Source of the DNA: Paralichthys olivaceus | Lineage: Eukaryota; Chordata; Actinopteri; Pleuronectiformes; Paralichthyidae | Reading direction: 5' to 3' | Assembly (NCBI RefSeq): GCF_024713975.1 | Contig: NC_091107.1 | Span: forward strand, 11,955,501-12,019,500 | Length of the DNA stretch: 64,000 bases | In this document: one piece after another, positions 1 through 11,980 of the stretch | Position numbering within the stretch: the stretch's first letter is position 1 | How the letters are laid out: each line of letters opens with the position of its first letter | Translations under genes and position numbers: made by a program | Notes under the pieces: model-generated | Databases searched by the model: none | What the model saw: the letters and a program-made list of their open reading frames with translations, nothing else | Told to the model about the DNA's origin: nothing

Positions 1-370
1 GGGTCCGCTCTATGGAGGCCGCCTTTTTTTTTTTACATTAGTCCAGATTGGACAAACTAAACATCTTTTGAGTTTTTATGATAGGTCAAGTTCACCACAG
101 GTTCTTTTCATGTTTGGAAGGGGAGGGTGAGTTGAGAGGTGTTCAGCTGCGACATACAATTTCAACACTAGATACAACAAAATTGTACACACTGTACCTT
201 TAATTGTTTTATTTGTTTGAACTTACCATCTCTTCTACAAGCTCCAGTGCTTGTTCTGACAATATTTCCTTCACTTCCTCTGCCAGTCATTTCCTTGACT
301 TGTTTGCAGCAGCCTCTCTACTTCTCTGATTTCCAAAAAAGCCCATGACTCCATGTCTCTGGACCTGCGG

Positions 371-625
371 TATCGAGGTCCCGCCAAGGCACATACTTAG
401 CCAATAGCGAGTCTGTCTCAGCTGTTAATCATGACATTTCTTTATTCCATCAAATAACTCATTAAGACCAAAATAATCACGAACAAACATTAGTGTGATA
501 AGAACTATGGAGGAGGAGGGGTTTATTACGTATACTGCAGCCAGCCAAAATGGGGGGCGATTTAGATGCTTTGCTTTACTTTGGGGGAGCTGTCACGTCG
601 TCAATCTTTATATAAAGTCAATTGT
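371..625 (+). repeat. Dispersed teleost repeat, copy 1
   Basis: Shares its order of words with the copy at 28995-29290: aaggtcccgc, ccaat-cgagtc, catcaaataactaat, gaacaaacat-agtgtgataagaact, ggaggagg-ggtttat, agccagcca, gatgcttt, gtcatgtcgtc-atctttat. I recognise this as a family common in fish genomes but cannot name it. Confidence 0.7.
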
Positions 626-654
626 CCTGAGCAGAGAATAGTTATTCTGTCTCT

Positions 655-935
655 TCAGTGACTTCCACTCAAGTCCCACATCGTTTACAAAATCCTCCTC
701 CTCACCTATAAATCCCTTGCTCTGGTCCCCAAGACCTCCTTCAGCCTTATACTCAGTCCAGAAACCAATGGTGCTTGGACACAGGTCTTTTCATCAGCCT
801 AAGGACCTTTGGTGACAGGGAATTCAGTGTGGCACACCCCCACCCTCTGGAAGTCTCTCCTGGCAGATATTCACAATGCCCCATCTTTCAACACAACTTT
901 TCTAAACCCATTTAGTCACAATCTTTTGACCAATA
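655..935 (+). mobile_element. Degenerate LINE C-terminal fragment
   Basis: A broken reading with YKILLLTYKSL (686-718) and later TLWKSLLADIHNAPSFNT matches the region past the reverse transcriptase of fish non-LTR elements of the Rex1/L2/CR1 type (pattern KILLLTYKSL ... LWNSLP..IR...). Frameshifts and stops show that it is dead. The clade is a best guess. Confidence 0.55.
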
Positions 936-1039
936 GATGTATTATCTCCAGCTAGCAATATTAGTTTCTGCTGTTGGTTTTTTTAGTTTTATTTCCTCTT
1001 CCCAGGAGTTTTTGTGTTTCCCCCCTCACCATTGGTTTG

Positions 1040-1190
1040 TTTGTTTGTTGGTTGGGTGGTTTGTCGGCGGTTGGGCAAAATCTACCAGATGGATTCCCAT
1101 GAAACTCTGTGGAAGGATGGGACATGGGCCAAGAAAGACCTCATTAAATTCTTTTACAGATCCAGACAATGGGGTGGAACCAGGAACTCT
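1040..1190 (-). repeat. Dispersed teleost repeat B, minus orientation
   Basis: The complement of about 1110-1150 shares a run of more than 20 bases (core gtctttcttggcccatgtcc) with the copy at about 31697-31720, followed by the same 'tttcatggaaatc...aaccaacaaacaaac' tail. Confidence 0.65.
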
Positions 1191-2225
1191 TTATACTTAA
1201 TTTAACAGTGTGAAGGGAACAATTTGGTTTTATTTTCATGCTCAAATGACTCTCAAATAGTTACGGGTGTAAATTGGCTCCAGCTCCAAATGACAATTAG
1301 TAAACATGACACTTTTCTACGTTGTGATGTCTTTCATAACACACAAACACTGTAACTTAAACAATCTACGACACTGGAAACATTTATAAAAGTATTTAAT
1401 ATATGGATGAACAAATTTGTGGACAGTTAACAATCAAGTAAAAAAAATCTGAACTAAAATACGGTTGCGGATCCAGTTAAAATTGATTGTTACTGTCACA
1501 AGCCGAGGTTGCATAATAAAAACAGGTTGTACTGTGACTGTGAAACCATTTATAGCAACGAGTAACATCTGAAATGTGAGACATGACTCACGTCTAAAGT
1601 TGTTTTGCTCTGAACCGCAGACAGCCGAGCTTCTTGTTCACTCCAGTTATTGGTGGAGGAGTCTGTCAATCCCAAGATACAAGATGTGATTGGACTGCTC
1701 TTCAGTAGGGTATAGGCTAAGCAAAAATCAGGCAGAGACCTTTTCTGAACTTTTTTCAGACCACCAGTATTAGATCGTGATAATGCTGACAAAAATCAAA
1801 GGACTCGCAACTGTGTGTCCAAATGTTTGAAAAGTAAGACCAGCTCTGAAAGACTAGTCTGAATTAGGACTTCAAGTTACGCTGCATTTTTAAAACAGAG
1901 ATTTCCCCTTTCAAAAATTATGTTTCAATGTTTCATAATTTCTTTTCCCCAACATATGCCCAGTAGTTTTCAGATCCTTATTTCACCCTCTAAACATCAT
2001 ACAAGCATACACTCGGCTTCAGAATATAGTGTATTCATCCCATAACTTTCTGGTACACATGCAGTTTATTTGTATGAACACATATTAAACATGAACTCAC
2101 CATGAAATAAGGAATGAACATGGCTTTGAGTAAACAGACAGTTGCTCACCAGCAGAAACAGATGTTTAACATTTCAGTGCAAAGTCCTCAATGCATTAAC
2201 ACAGAGAGTGGACAGGCCTGTTATT
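1191..2225. other. Intergenic stretch, nothing firm
   Basis: AT-rich sequence without recognisable exons. The complement of 1550-1792 is open for 80 codons and has mixed amino-acid composition, but it has no homology I recognise and no convincing splice frame. Confidence 0.4.
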
Positions 2226-2231
2226 TTTATT
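2226..2231 (-). terminator. Candidate poly(A) signal of the zinc-finger gene
   Basis: AATAAA on the minus strand, about 40 bases past the stop codon at 2269. A second AATAA-type hexamer overlaps the stop codon itself. This implies a very short 3' UTR. Confidence 0.4.
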
Positions 2232-2268
2232 AAGTGCAGTCAGTGTTACTCTCTGACGATGACTCTGT

Positions 2269-3971
2269 TTATTTGTTTGAGTTCCTCAGCCCGTCATACA
2301 GCAGACACTTAGCCTGTGCACAGAGAGAGAAAACAGTCAGAGGCCCTCAAGTTAAACACAGTAACACAATCTGTGGTATGTTTGGCAGAGACTGAGCTTG
2401 TTTGTTTCTTTTTATGTTGGTGTGTTTTTACAACCTCATGCCAACGCAGGGTGTCAGGGGGCAAGCCCAGATGACAGTGAGGACACGTGTGCATCTGGTT
2501 GGGTGCGTCCTGGTGTCGTTGCCCCCAGCAGGGTCCCTCACTGCCCCACAGAGGGCGACATGTGGAGTGGGATGACCAAGCCACACCAAAGTGAGGGCGA
2601 GGGTCTGTCTGGTAGCTCACTTTCTGGCCACTAGAGAGCAGTGGTGACGAAGGAACCGAGTCCTCCTGCAATGTACCCACAGGGGCGAGTTGTGTCACCA
2701 TAAAGGGAAGAGCTGCTCCAACATAGAATTATAAAGAATATTTTAAGCCACACATTCAGGTAAAACCGAATTTGGAAGGGAAATATCAGGAAAAATTCTT
2801 AAATTCATCACTATAAGTTGTCCTCAGAGAACTGACTTTAAGAACTTTCTCAATATCATCATGAATTCATGCCTTCATACTCAGTGCTCTGACTTGTCGG
2901 AGTCAGTTTTCTCTTTAATGACTAATTTAAATTATTAATGAACTGTAGTGAATTGTTTGGAAAAGTGTTTGACTTTTGACCTTGAAAACAATTACTCCAT
3001 GTTCTAATGCAAAAAATGTCTGTTAAAGAAAGTGCAAAAGAAAAAAAAGTGCATCCTTTCGATGTGCCAGCACTCTGCACTTTGTCTCTGTGAAATTATG
3101 TATTTAGTCAGAAATGTGGAAACCTGTTCCGGAGTTTCAGGACGATAATCTGAGTCGAGAGACCTCATGCAATACCAGCAGGGCACGGAGGAACGATCTG
3201 TGAGGAGACAAACTGTAAAAAAAAAGGTACTACAGCAGCATTCAGTGTCACACACACAGTTAAAACTACCCTCGCCTCAGCATGTCTGCGCTTACTGTGT
3301 TTGTTGGAGTGATGAGATGACACTAAAGGGGGGGTCACCTCCTCGTCTGATGGCAGGGGGGGTGATGGGAGGCCGTCAGCATTGTTCTGTGTGTTTGTGG
3401 GTGTCAGACTCTCCTGTGGCAGGTCGTCTGTGTCACTGATACGTAGATCCTCCCCAACCTCCTATCAATCATAGAATACTGAGGCTGAATCTTGAGTAAA
3501 AATTAGTGCCCATTTCCCCATGAAGACTGTTGCCTTTGTGTTCAAATAAAGGTACCTTTAAAATATAAAGTATATATAATTACAGGTGTTGTGGTAAAAT
3601 ATTCTTTTTTTGTTTGCCAAACCTGACCTGCGCGGGGTCAACCAGTCCATCGCAGGCTTCACTGTCGACCCTGTCGTCTCCCGTCGGCTCCTGGAGGTTT
3701 TGGGGCCTGTCTCCTTCCTCGCTGCAGCCTTGCGTCAGTTTGTCAACCTGGGTAGAAGTCGTCCCACTGAGGTTCGAGAGAGAAGAATTAAAAAACATGC
3801 CCTCCTAACTGCCTGACGAGAAGGTTATCAGCCAATCAATCTTCAGCTGATTGCACCCGCTCAGCCTCTACTGTTACACTCAAGGAGGGCACCTGATTAG
3901 TCATAAACAATCACACTCTTCTTGCCTTACCTTTCCGTACTTTCTCCCCAGTCCTCCCTCTCTCCCTCCAT
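2269..3971 (-). CDS. Small acidic protein with C-terminal C2HC zinc finger, six exons, family not identified
   Basis: Assembled from splice signals. Coding exons in transcript order are 3931-3971, 3628-3766, 3296-3461, 3124-3212, 2435-2665 and 2269-2313; phases join without a frame break to give about 236 residues. The start ATG (3969-3971) has G at -3 and +4 and an in-frame stop upstream; the first donor is AAG/GTAAGG. The product is rich in Asp, Glu, Ser and Pro and has a CWYC pair encoded by exon 4. It ends in a finger CPHCHLGLPPDTLRWHEAKC, formed only when exons 5 and 6 are joined. The spacing C-x2-C-x11-H-x3-C and the LP..L..H..KC pattern resemble the last finger of XAF1 and TRAFD1; NEMO/optineurin fingers are a weaker match. 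That family suggests innate-immune or ubiquitin-linked signalling, but this is inference. The exon 5 donor (GTTGTA) is weak; reading through it would replace the last Cys with a different tail. Existence fairly likely, function unknown. Confidence 0.58.
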
Positions 3972-4594
3972 CCCCGCTCATATGTTTCCCTCCCAGGGTG
4001 CCTGTTGTGTTATTTCCTCTCAAACCCACTGTTCTTGGAGTTTTCCCTCTCTTACTCAGCCCCCATGTGTGTCCTCCCCTCTGTCTGTCTGCCTCTCCCC
4101 CTCCCTCGTCGTGTGTGAAACGGAAACTCCAGGCTTTCAATAATTGATGTGTCTGAATAGCTCACAAGCAGGTTTCTGTAAAGAGTAATCAGGTGAGGGC
4201 TCTGGTGACTCTGTGGTGGAGTCAGCTTTAACACAAACAAGCCTGCTGAGACCAACACTGAAAACAAAACTGTAAATTCAGCTCAGTTTGTATTATATAG
4301 CATCTCCACCCTGTAGTATGACTACTCTATTTGTAGGACTATAACGTAAAATAAAAATAAATCATACATTCGAAAATGTAGCTTCTAATTCAATTAATTA
4401 AGCAATTTTCCTGAGAGCTATGTTACAAGTTAGCAACTGTTTGGATAATGGATGATCGCTGGTCTTTATTTCAGCAACATTTTTAAATGTCCCCTAGTTC
4501 CACCTCATGGGCTGTCTCACATATCGACTAAATATATCTTTGGACATAAACATGTCACTGCAGACTTATCTGACACTACAATGTCTCTCATTAA

Positions 4595-4860
4595 ATCATA
4601 TACCTCTGCCAATGCTCAACAGATATATTGAATTCACTAGATCTAGATTTTTATTTGGATCTGCAACAAACTGCACACACTTATAAATGTCAGTCCCCTA
4701 AACAGATTCATAAATGATTCTCTGGGAAATCATCCGGCAATGGAAAAAAGTTACAGGTTCTTCCCTTGGTCATTCCCCACTTTTCACCTAATTTTATGGA
4801 AACAGGCTCTGTAGTTTTTGTGTAATCCTGCAAACTAACAAACAAACATATCCTCATGGG
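4595..4860 (+). repeat. Dispersed teleost repeat B
   Basis: Contains 'cactagatctagat...tttggatctgca', 'cagtcccctaaaca' and 'ttttatggaaacaggctctgtagtttttgtgtaatcctgc' followed by aacaaacaaac. The copy at 31393 has the same order. Confidence 0.65.
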
Positions 4861-5629
4861 TAGAGAAAAATATTCAAGTTGCAGTTGCTGGTTTATTGTA
4901 AAATATGAACATAGTGTATCAAATCAACAGTGTACTGTTGCAAATGTTGCAATAGATCAATAATCAGAAGTACATTTACTCAACACAGTTTTAGGTATTT
5001 ACACTTAAGAGTATGTCTACATTCCAGAGGCAAATATTGTGCTTTTTACTTCACGATACTTGTATCTAATTGTAATAGTAACTAGTTACCTTTCAGACTG
5101 AGATTAAATATAGAGAGCATAGTCTATGATTTGGTCGGTTTCTCTTCACTGGATGAGGCATGATTAAATTATTATGTGCGTCATTCTGTACATCATGTTC
5201 ATTCAGGACTTCCATCTTGTGTCCACATCAGCACCGTGACTGCAGTGCTAGTGACTCATCCTTCCAGCAGATGGAGGAAGAACATTTCTTTTCGGGTTCA
5301 TCATTAAATGAGACCAAAGCCTCATCACTAACCCATACAGGGAATTTCTTTCTCACTCTCTTCTTCCCTCTCTTACCTTGTGCTCACCTAGTTCAATTGC
5401 ATCTCTTACACGAGCAGCTCCACATTTAGCTCTCTATTCACGCATTTAACTTCCTCATTAACATGAGAGTGCCTTTACAAACTTGAAGTAATCTCATAAG
5501 ATATGATAGGCAGCGCACATCAATGAGCGCCATTTTCGACCATAATTATCAACTAAATGATGTGACTTGAGTTTTGATTTCAGGATGGTGTTGAGGAGTG
5601 TGTGTGGATTCTTCCATGTCTCTAAAGGG

Positions 5630-5630
<1 letters not shown>
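4861..5630. other. Intergenic stretch, no feature seen
   Basis: AT-rich unique-looking sequence; no exon, repeat or motif that I can support. Confidence 0.4.

Positions 5631-5689
<59 letters not shown>
5631..5689 (+). repeat. Compound microsatellite (TG)n(AG)n
   Basis: About 19 TG units run directly into about 11 AG units. It is followed by a strongly purine-biased tract at about 5860-6060. Confidence 0.95.
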
Positions 5690-5692
<3 letters not shown>

Positions 5693-7029
5693 TGTAAGTG
5701 CATGGCAGGTAGGGAGTAATTTAAGTTTTTTCTCCTGTATATGTTTTTTTTTTGTAGGAGGTGGGAGACAGGAACATAAGTGGCGATGAGTCACCAGTCT
5801 TTTGTGACAGTGGCGCAGGGAGAGTGCTTTTCACCCATTTCCCTCCCTTGGGGCTTGCATACAAAACAAGAAATGGAGAGAAGAGAAAGGAGAAAAGGAG
5901 AGGAAGATTGTGTGTTAGGGAGCATTAAGGGGGGAGAGGGGGCATGGATAACTGGAGGAAAAAGGGGAGAAGATGGGGAAGGAGGAGAGGGTTGGGATAA
6001 AGAAAGGAAAAGAAGAGATGAAAGGAAGGAGCAAAAAAAACAAACAAGGGTTGCAGAGATCATAAAGAAAGGACGCCGTTTCAAGGGACCAGCCTTTGTA
6101 GCTCAGCTTGCGTCGTCCAAATGGCTGGTAAAAGCATTTCTAATGAGGCGCATTGTGAGTTCAGAATGGTCTTTTAACAGACAAGAAAATTAACAAACAG
6201 GAAGATGACAGGACCGAGATGAGGTCAGCAGCAGCATCATACGGTTCAAACATTTTGACTCTTTTAGTGGCTTTTGTACCCACAGAGGCGTCTAATAGTC
6301 ACAGATAGACTCCGCAACCTACTGCATTAACAACCAAGTGCTACACAATGGATGTTTGCATGCTTCAAATTGATGTATAACCATGTTAATAGCACTTTTG
6401 TGGTTTTGAAACTAACTACACTTTTGCCTTGTGGTGTCTATTGAAGTTTTCTCACATGCTTTGTTTTTCGGGGTGGAGTTTTTACCCAAAATGTTCTATT
6501 CTTACAGCTTAGTTTTAAGACGCTGGACGAGTGAGCTGCAAAATGTTAAATTTAAACCATTTGTACAGTGAGTAAACCTCTTGGATTTAGAGCAGGAGAA
6601 TAATTTCATACTTTGCTTAACAAAATCAAGAGTTATAAAGTAAACTATCAAGTACAACACCTCAAAATCAGTGCGCCTCACACTTTTCACTTGGCGCACC
6701 AAAGCACCGATTTTTGGTAATTGCCTAATTAAGAGGACTATAGAGTTCACTGGGTCAGAAAAGGCATCCTGACACACTTTGTTGGTCTTTCACTCTAAAG
6801 TTATTTAATCACAGTTACAAATACTGCAACAAACTCAGGTCATGTTTCAGGTTAAATGCCAATTAGCAGCATTTCTCAGTTGCAAAAGAGGTGTGGAAAT
6901 CAGAGCTCTGGCATGTGAGCGTTTCAAAGCAACATGAGAGAACTCAAACTCAACAAAGGCATGGCATGATCATGGCAGAACTAGAATGACTCTCAGTAGA
7001 GCAAATACCTCTTCCAAGACCCAACAGTC

Positions 7030-7235
7030 TCTCTTTATGAAATCATATTAAAATTCACAAGATCCAGATTTTTTTGTGGATCTGCACCAGGGTCTTCCTG
7101 GGATCATGCCCCATCTATCTTTTTCATGGAAATGAGTTTTGTGGTTTTTGCAAAATCCTGTTGAGAAACAAACAAACTAGAAGTGCACTTGGAGAGTGGA
7201 TACATCTGCCAAGGATAACATGAAAAAAGATTCCT
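7030..7235 (+). repeat. Dispersed teleost repeat B
   Basis: Holds 'caagatccagatttttttgtggatctgcac', 'ttcatggaaatgagttttgtggtttttgcaaaatcctg' and a run of aacaaacaaac, in the same order as the other copies; diverged. Confidence 0.6.
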
Positions 7236-9689
7236 TGATCTGCCCCCTGATCCAGATCCGCAGAAAGTAAAACAGTTGTTTTTTGTTATTTTATTTATTT
7301 ATTTCAAATCATATCTAAATCTCAGTTTTAATGAGAGTCTTGGCCAAAATAGCTGCAAAATGAGGTTCAACACAGAGGCAGCACACACAGAAAAAACAGG
7401 ACAAAGACCACAGGAAATCCATCATCTTCCATTTACTGAACAAAAACAAGCGAGTTATCATGCAAACAAATATGACCCATTTTTGTGTCAGTGTTTGCAA
7501 TGATGATTTGGTCCCATTTCAGGTGGTGTCCATGCATAAACACATCCATTGCACAAACTCTTGCAGAGCCTGTGTTGGTCACTGTATTACCACTTGTTAT
7601 GCATTCAAATTTAAAGGGTGAACCAAAGACCCACTACTGCTGTAGACATTTGTGATCATTATTTAATCAGATTTTGAAGGTCTTGTCGCTGTATTAATTC
7701 ACCATTCATATTACTAATGGATGCATTCTTTCTGCTTCTATAAATGCTTTGGCTTCTTGGGGCCATTACTGATGAATGGCGGTGCTGTCAGACTCTTTTG
7801 TGCCAGAAGCTGGATGTAAACCAAATTTTGTGCCTGAGAGAGTTGGAAGCTTTTGAAAAATTCAAATTGCATTTTAATTATAGCACCCCCACCAGGCAAA
7901 AATATAAATGATTACTATAAGGACATAATGTGATCTAAAGCTTGACACACAATTATGCTATTGTGCTGGTATTTCTTTTTTTTTCAAATCTCAATTGTAT
8001 TGTAAGTCACAGGAATAAGAATGTGGGAATGTAAATAGCAGCATCTTAACAATGCTGTTTTTGTCTTCAGCTTGGCAACAAGGTGTGAGAGACGACTTAA
8101 CAGCTCCTTTTCATGAGCTTCCTCTGCATCATGTATTCGGAACGACTCAGCCACTCTCTCACGCCTCAAACCTGTTAAATCCACAGTTTGAGGGAGAAAT
8201 CCATCAGGTAGAAAATAAAACAAGCTTGAAATATTACTTTTTTTAATCAATTTGCTAGTCATTAAACTGCCATAGTCTCTTATCTGAAGGGTCATATTTT
8301 CCCCAATAAAAAGTTTAGCTGTTCAAGAGAAAGACAAGTCTCATTTCACTCAGATATATCACACTGAGTACATTAATATCAATAAAACATCAACCCATCA
8401 TTGAAAATATTCAGATTGTCACATTCTTTACAGATGGTAAATCCCCTGAGGTAAATTTGCGATCTTATATACAAGATATTTTACAATATTAAATAAAAAC
8501 TGGCTTGACTTGACTGTCCCACTGGGGGCAGGGTTGACCCCTGTTGCCATTGACGAGGTTATGTTTCTGAGTTAAGGCAGTCCACGGTGATGGGTTGACA
8601 ATTGAGCAGTCTGTCGGTGCTTGTGAATAAAACGTTCATCAATACACTCATGTGCATGAAGATGAACTAGATTTTATTAAAAAATGATTTAATTTAAAAT
8701 AGCTAAATAAAATATTATTTTAAAATAAACAATTTGATTTTTTATTTGACATTTCTATATGAAAAAATTGACACACTTATTTACTTTAATTAAAAAATAT
8801 TAGATTATTTTAGTTGTTTTAGGAATTCAATTCGATTTTATATCAGTAACATCAAATTATATTTGAATTTTTTTGAAAAAAAGTAATACTTAAATTACAA
8901 ATCATATCAATTAGAACTGACATGCTCCTAATTCTCAAGTGTCTCCTTACTTTCTTAGCCAGCCGCTACCTTTAAACTTCTGGTCTTTTTTGAAAGCAGT
9001 CTCAGGATTCTATGATCTTGTTGTTCGATCACCTCAGATCAGAGGTGTCTTCAGAGTCCAGAGCGGCAGATGTTTGCGCAGTGTCCTGTTAGATCTGCAG
9101 AGATGAAAGCCATCATAATAGTGAAGTGCGACAGCCGAACATTTGGATAAAAGCATGTTATGTTGTGATGTTACTGATGGAGTCATTCTTCAGGGAAACA
9201 TCCAAACAACAGCAGACTCTCAACTTACTTCAGATACTAGTTCCTAAACATACCAAATATATCCAGCATATTTTTTATGTTGTAGATATATTTTGCTAAC
9301 TCAGTTTTATTATCTTTCCTGTTAACATCGTCTTAATTTTAGGTATTGCTTACGTAGCATGAGAAAGTTCATAGAGTAAGGCCAGAGGAAGATTCCTTTT
9401 TCTCTTTTGCAGTATTCATAGGACCCAAGGTTTAGTTAGGAGGCCATATAGATATAGCAGCTTGCGAAAAGGTATAAAATATCTCTGTGAGAACGCACTT
9501 TGATGTTCAGAAAGAGTATAGACAAACCAAGGTTTAGAAATTCATCAATTCATCCAATAGAGAAACTCCACAGTATGTGGCCACCATGACTTCTAATGCA
9601 CCTTTTTGCAAGGACAGTTCAGATTTAGTGACGGCAATACAACTGTTAACTTGTTTACTTCTCTTCATCTGCCCAGTCACTTCACCCAC

Positions 9690-9915
9690 CTCTCCATCAG
9701 CATAGAGGTGAGTAGATGAGTGAATTTTCATTTTTCAGTGAACTATCCCTTTCAGGTTCATGTCTTTGGACTGTTGGAGAAAGCCGGAGTAAACCCACCC
9801 ACACTTGAGAACATGCAAACTCCTAATAGAAAGACCTTGGTTGGCAGGTTCGAACACAAAATCTTTCTTGCTGTGGACGGACATTGCCACTGCACCACTG
9901 TGCCCCCTGAAACTA
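9690..9915 (+). repeat. Two abutting teleost repeat fragments
   Basis: First a 'gaattttcatttttcagtgaactatcccttt' segment. Then a segment with 'tttggactgttggagaaagccggagta', 'agaacatgcaaactcc', 'caggttcgaac' and 'ccactgcaccactgtgcc', a very common fish interspersed repeat. Confidence 0.7.
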
Positions 9916-10651
9916 CACTTTACAAAATTAAATATTATTTACTATAACCAAAAATCATTTTAGATATATTAGTATTGATCTTCTGTTGTAAATATCTGCA
10001 AATGTACAAAATGTTGAACTATTCTTTTACTTCTTCCAACGAACAACACAACCATAGAATCACATTATTATTACACTTACATAAACTATGAATGGTACAG
10101 GCAGGGTCACTTTGCTGGCTGCTGTGTCCCTTTCTTTATCACAGCACAACTGGCTGATTGTCACAGTTGAGACCACAGCAAATGAATATATTCATTCTTA
10201 CAGTCGGCCGGTGAATGTCCAGCTGGGCTCTCGACAGAAGGTACATGGTGTGATTAAAAGTCTGAATTCATAAGATGGTGCGCAGGCTTCGCTCAAGATA
10301 AAGCCATGAAAGGTACCTTTTCAATCAATGTCGAGCAACCTGGCAAGATAACACGCAATTAGGCCATATTGACAGGCCGCTAATCGTTGTCAGTGTTTGT
10401 ACCACGGCGTGTGTAAGGTTAATTTCGATACCAAACGAGCAGCAGCCAGGAGCACTTCAAAGAATTATAGCGGGAGAGCATATTGCTTGTGTGAAGTAAG
10501 AGTGAGGAGGAGGTGTGGGAACAAGATATGGCAAAAACCTATCTACCAAACACCCTTCCACCGGCCAGTTGGCTGGCTCCAGTCAGGAGGGAACACGACT
10601 CAATCTTTATCTTGAATGCCAGAAGCTAAATTACTATACAGCTCAAAGAGA

Positions 10652-10652
<1 letters not shown>

Positions 10653-10683
<31 letters not shown>
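10653..10683 (+). repeat. (TG)n microsatellite
   Basis: About 15 TG units. Confidence 0.9.
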
Positions 10684-10686
<3 letters not shown>

Positions 10687-11980
10687 AGCGTGTGGTCCTG
10701 CGCAGTAAAGTGTATAGATGGATGACTCATCCACCAATCATGTGACTCATCAATCACTGCAGTTACTGTTTCCCTCCCTCTTTCTGAGTTTTTTCCCCCT
10801 TTCTTTTGTTATTCTTCCCCCTTTTCAGTCCCATTATCTTGTTCATTTTGATTATCTGATAATATAGTATACTCCATCTAAAGTTGTTTTTCTACATTGG
10901 TGTCTGTATTGATGTAACAGTGACATACGTGGGTCGTGTTGTCACAGAGCTGCAGCTGATTGTCTTTCTCTTTGGTGCATTTTCGATTTGTTCCTCAAGA
11001 ATCCAGGGTTCTTGTTATAGTTGCAAGTAAAACATAGCACTCTCCAAAAAGCCATTAAAAAACTGAACTTTAATAAAATAATTGCTTTTATTTTTTATCA
11101 TATAGCAAAACTAGTAATCATCATGCTGTTATTTACACATTGCACAGGCATATTTATTTCACACTGTACATCTTACAATGCTAAAGGTGACATCAACAAC
11201 AACACTCTCCTTTTACAAGACAGATGGCTTCACTGCGGACACAGTGGCCCTCTTCCTTTGAGATTTCTTTTTTTATGTTCACAGTTTATTCAGAGAAAAC
11301 AACCATCTTGGATTCTCCACACTGTTTTATTTTTCTCCTTTTTTTTGTTCTTTTTTTTTTGTTCATTTTTAAAGATGCAAGTAGAAAGACGTGCATTTAA
11401 CGTTTTTTTTTAAGCACAATCCCTGACTTCCCGGCCTGAAGCTTCTCAATGAATTTCTCCTGAAAATGAACAAAATTCTTGTAGCCTCTTGTTGGAGATC
11501 TGTTTAAAAAGGCTGCAAACACATAGTGTCATTTCAAGTTTTTTTTTCTTCTTGAAAAGAAAAGGAAAGTGAGATCACAGATATGATACAAGAGTAAAAG
11601 TGTTAACTGTGGATGAGCAATCAGAGAAAATTAAACATTAAGGTCTCCTCAATGGTCAAAGAGTGCTGTGTGGTGATCGTGGATCTGCCATAAATACATT
11701 GACACAATAACTTCTGGATCCCAAAATGGTTGAAAACCCTTAGTCCACCAGGTTGGAAGTGTTTAGTGTTTAAGTTTGTGCTTTTGGAGTCCACAGGGTT
11801 TCCACATTGGGTCAGGCAGTGATGATAATATTATGCATTATGAGATTTCCCTTATAGAACCATGGTGCTTGTAAGGCAAAAATCTGAATCTTCACTTTGA
11901 CAAACTGAAATGTGTGTATCTGGCACCTTTGCAAATTGCAGCTGTTTAAAGTGGATCCAATCGAGAATAAGAAAGGCAAC

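Noticed and set aside
1550..1792. 80-codon minus-strand frame downstream of the zinc-finger gene
   Set aside because: Composition is acceptable but there is no homology I recognise and no frame-consistent join to the gene, which already has a stop and poly(A) signal.
5780..6193. Plus-strand frame of 137 codons rich in Glu, Lys, Arg and Gly, and its antisense frame
   Set aside because: It is a direct reading of a polypurine tract; there is no domain, no splice context and both strands are open.
9033..9085. Possible minus-strand exon reading DTAQTSAALDSEDTSDL
   Set aside because: Acceptor and donor are fair, but its phase does not join to the segment at 8045-8195 or to the first exon of the zinc-finger gene; probably chance.
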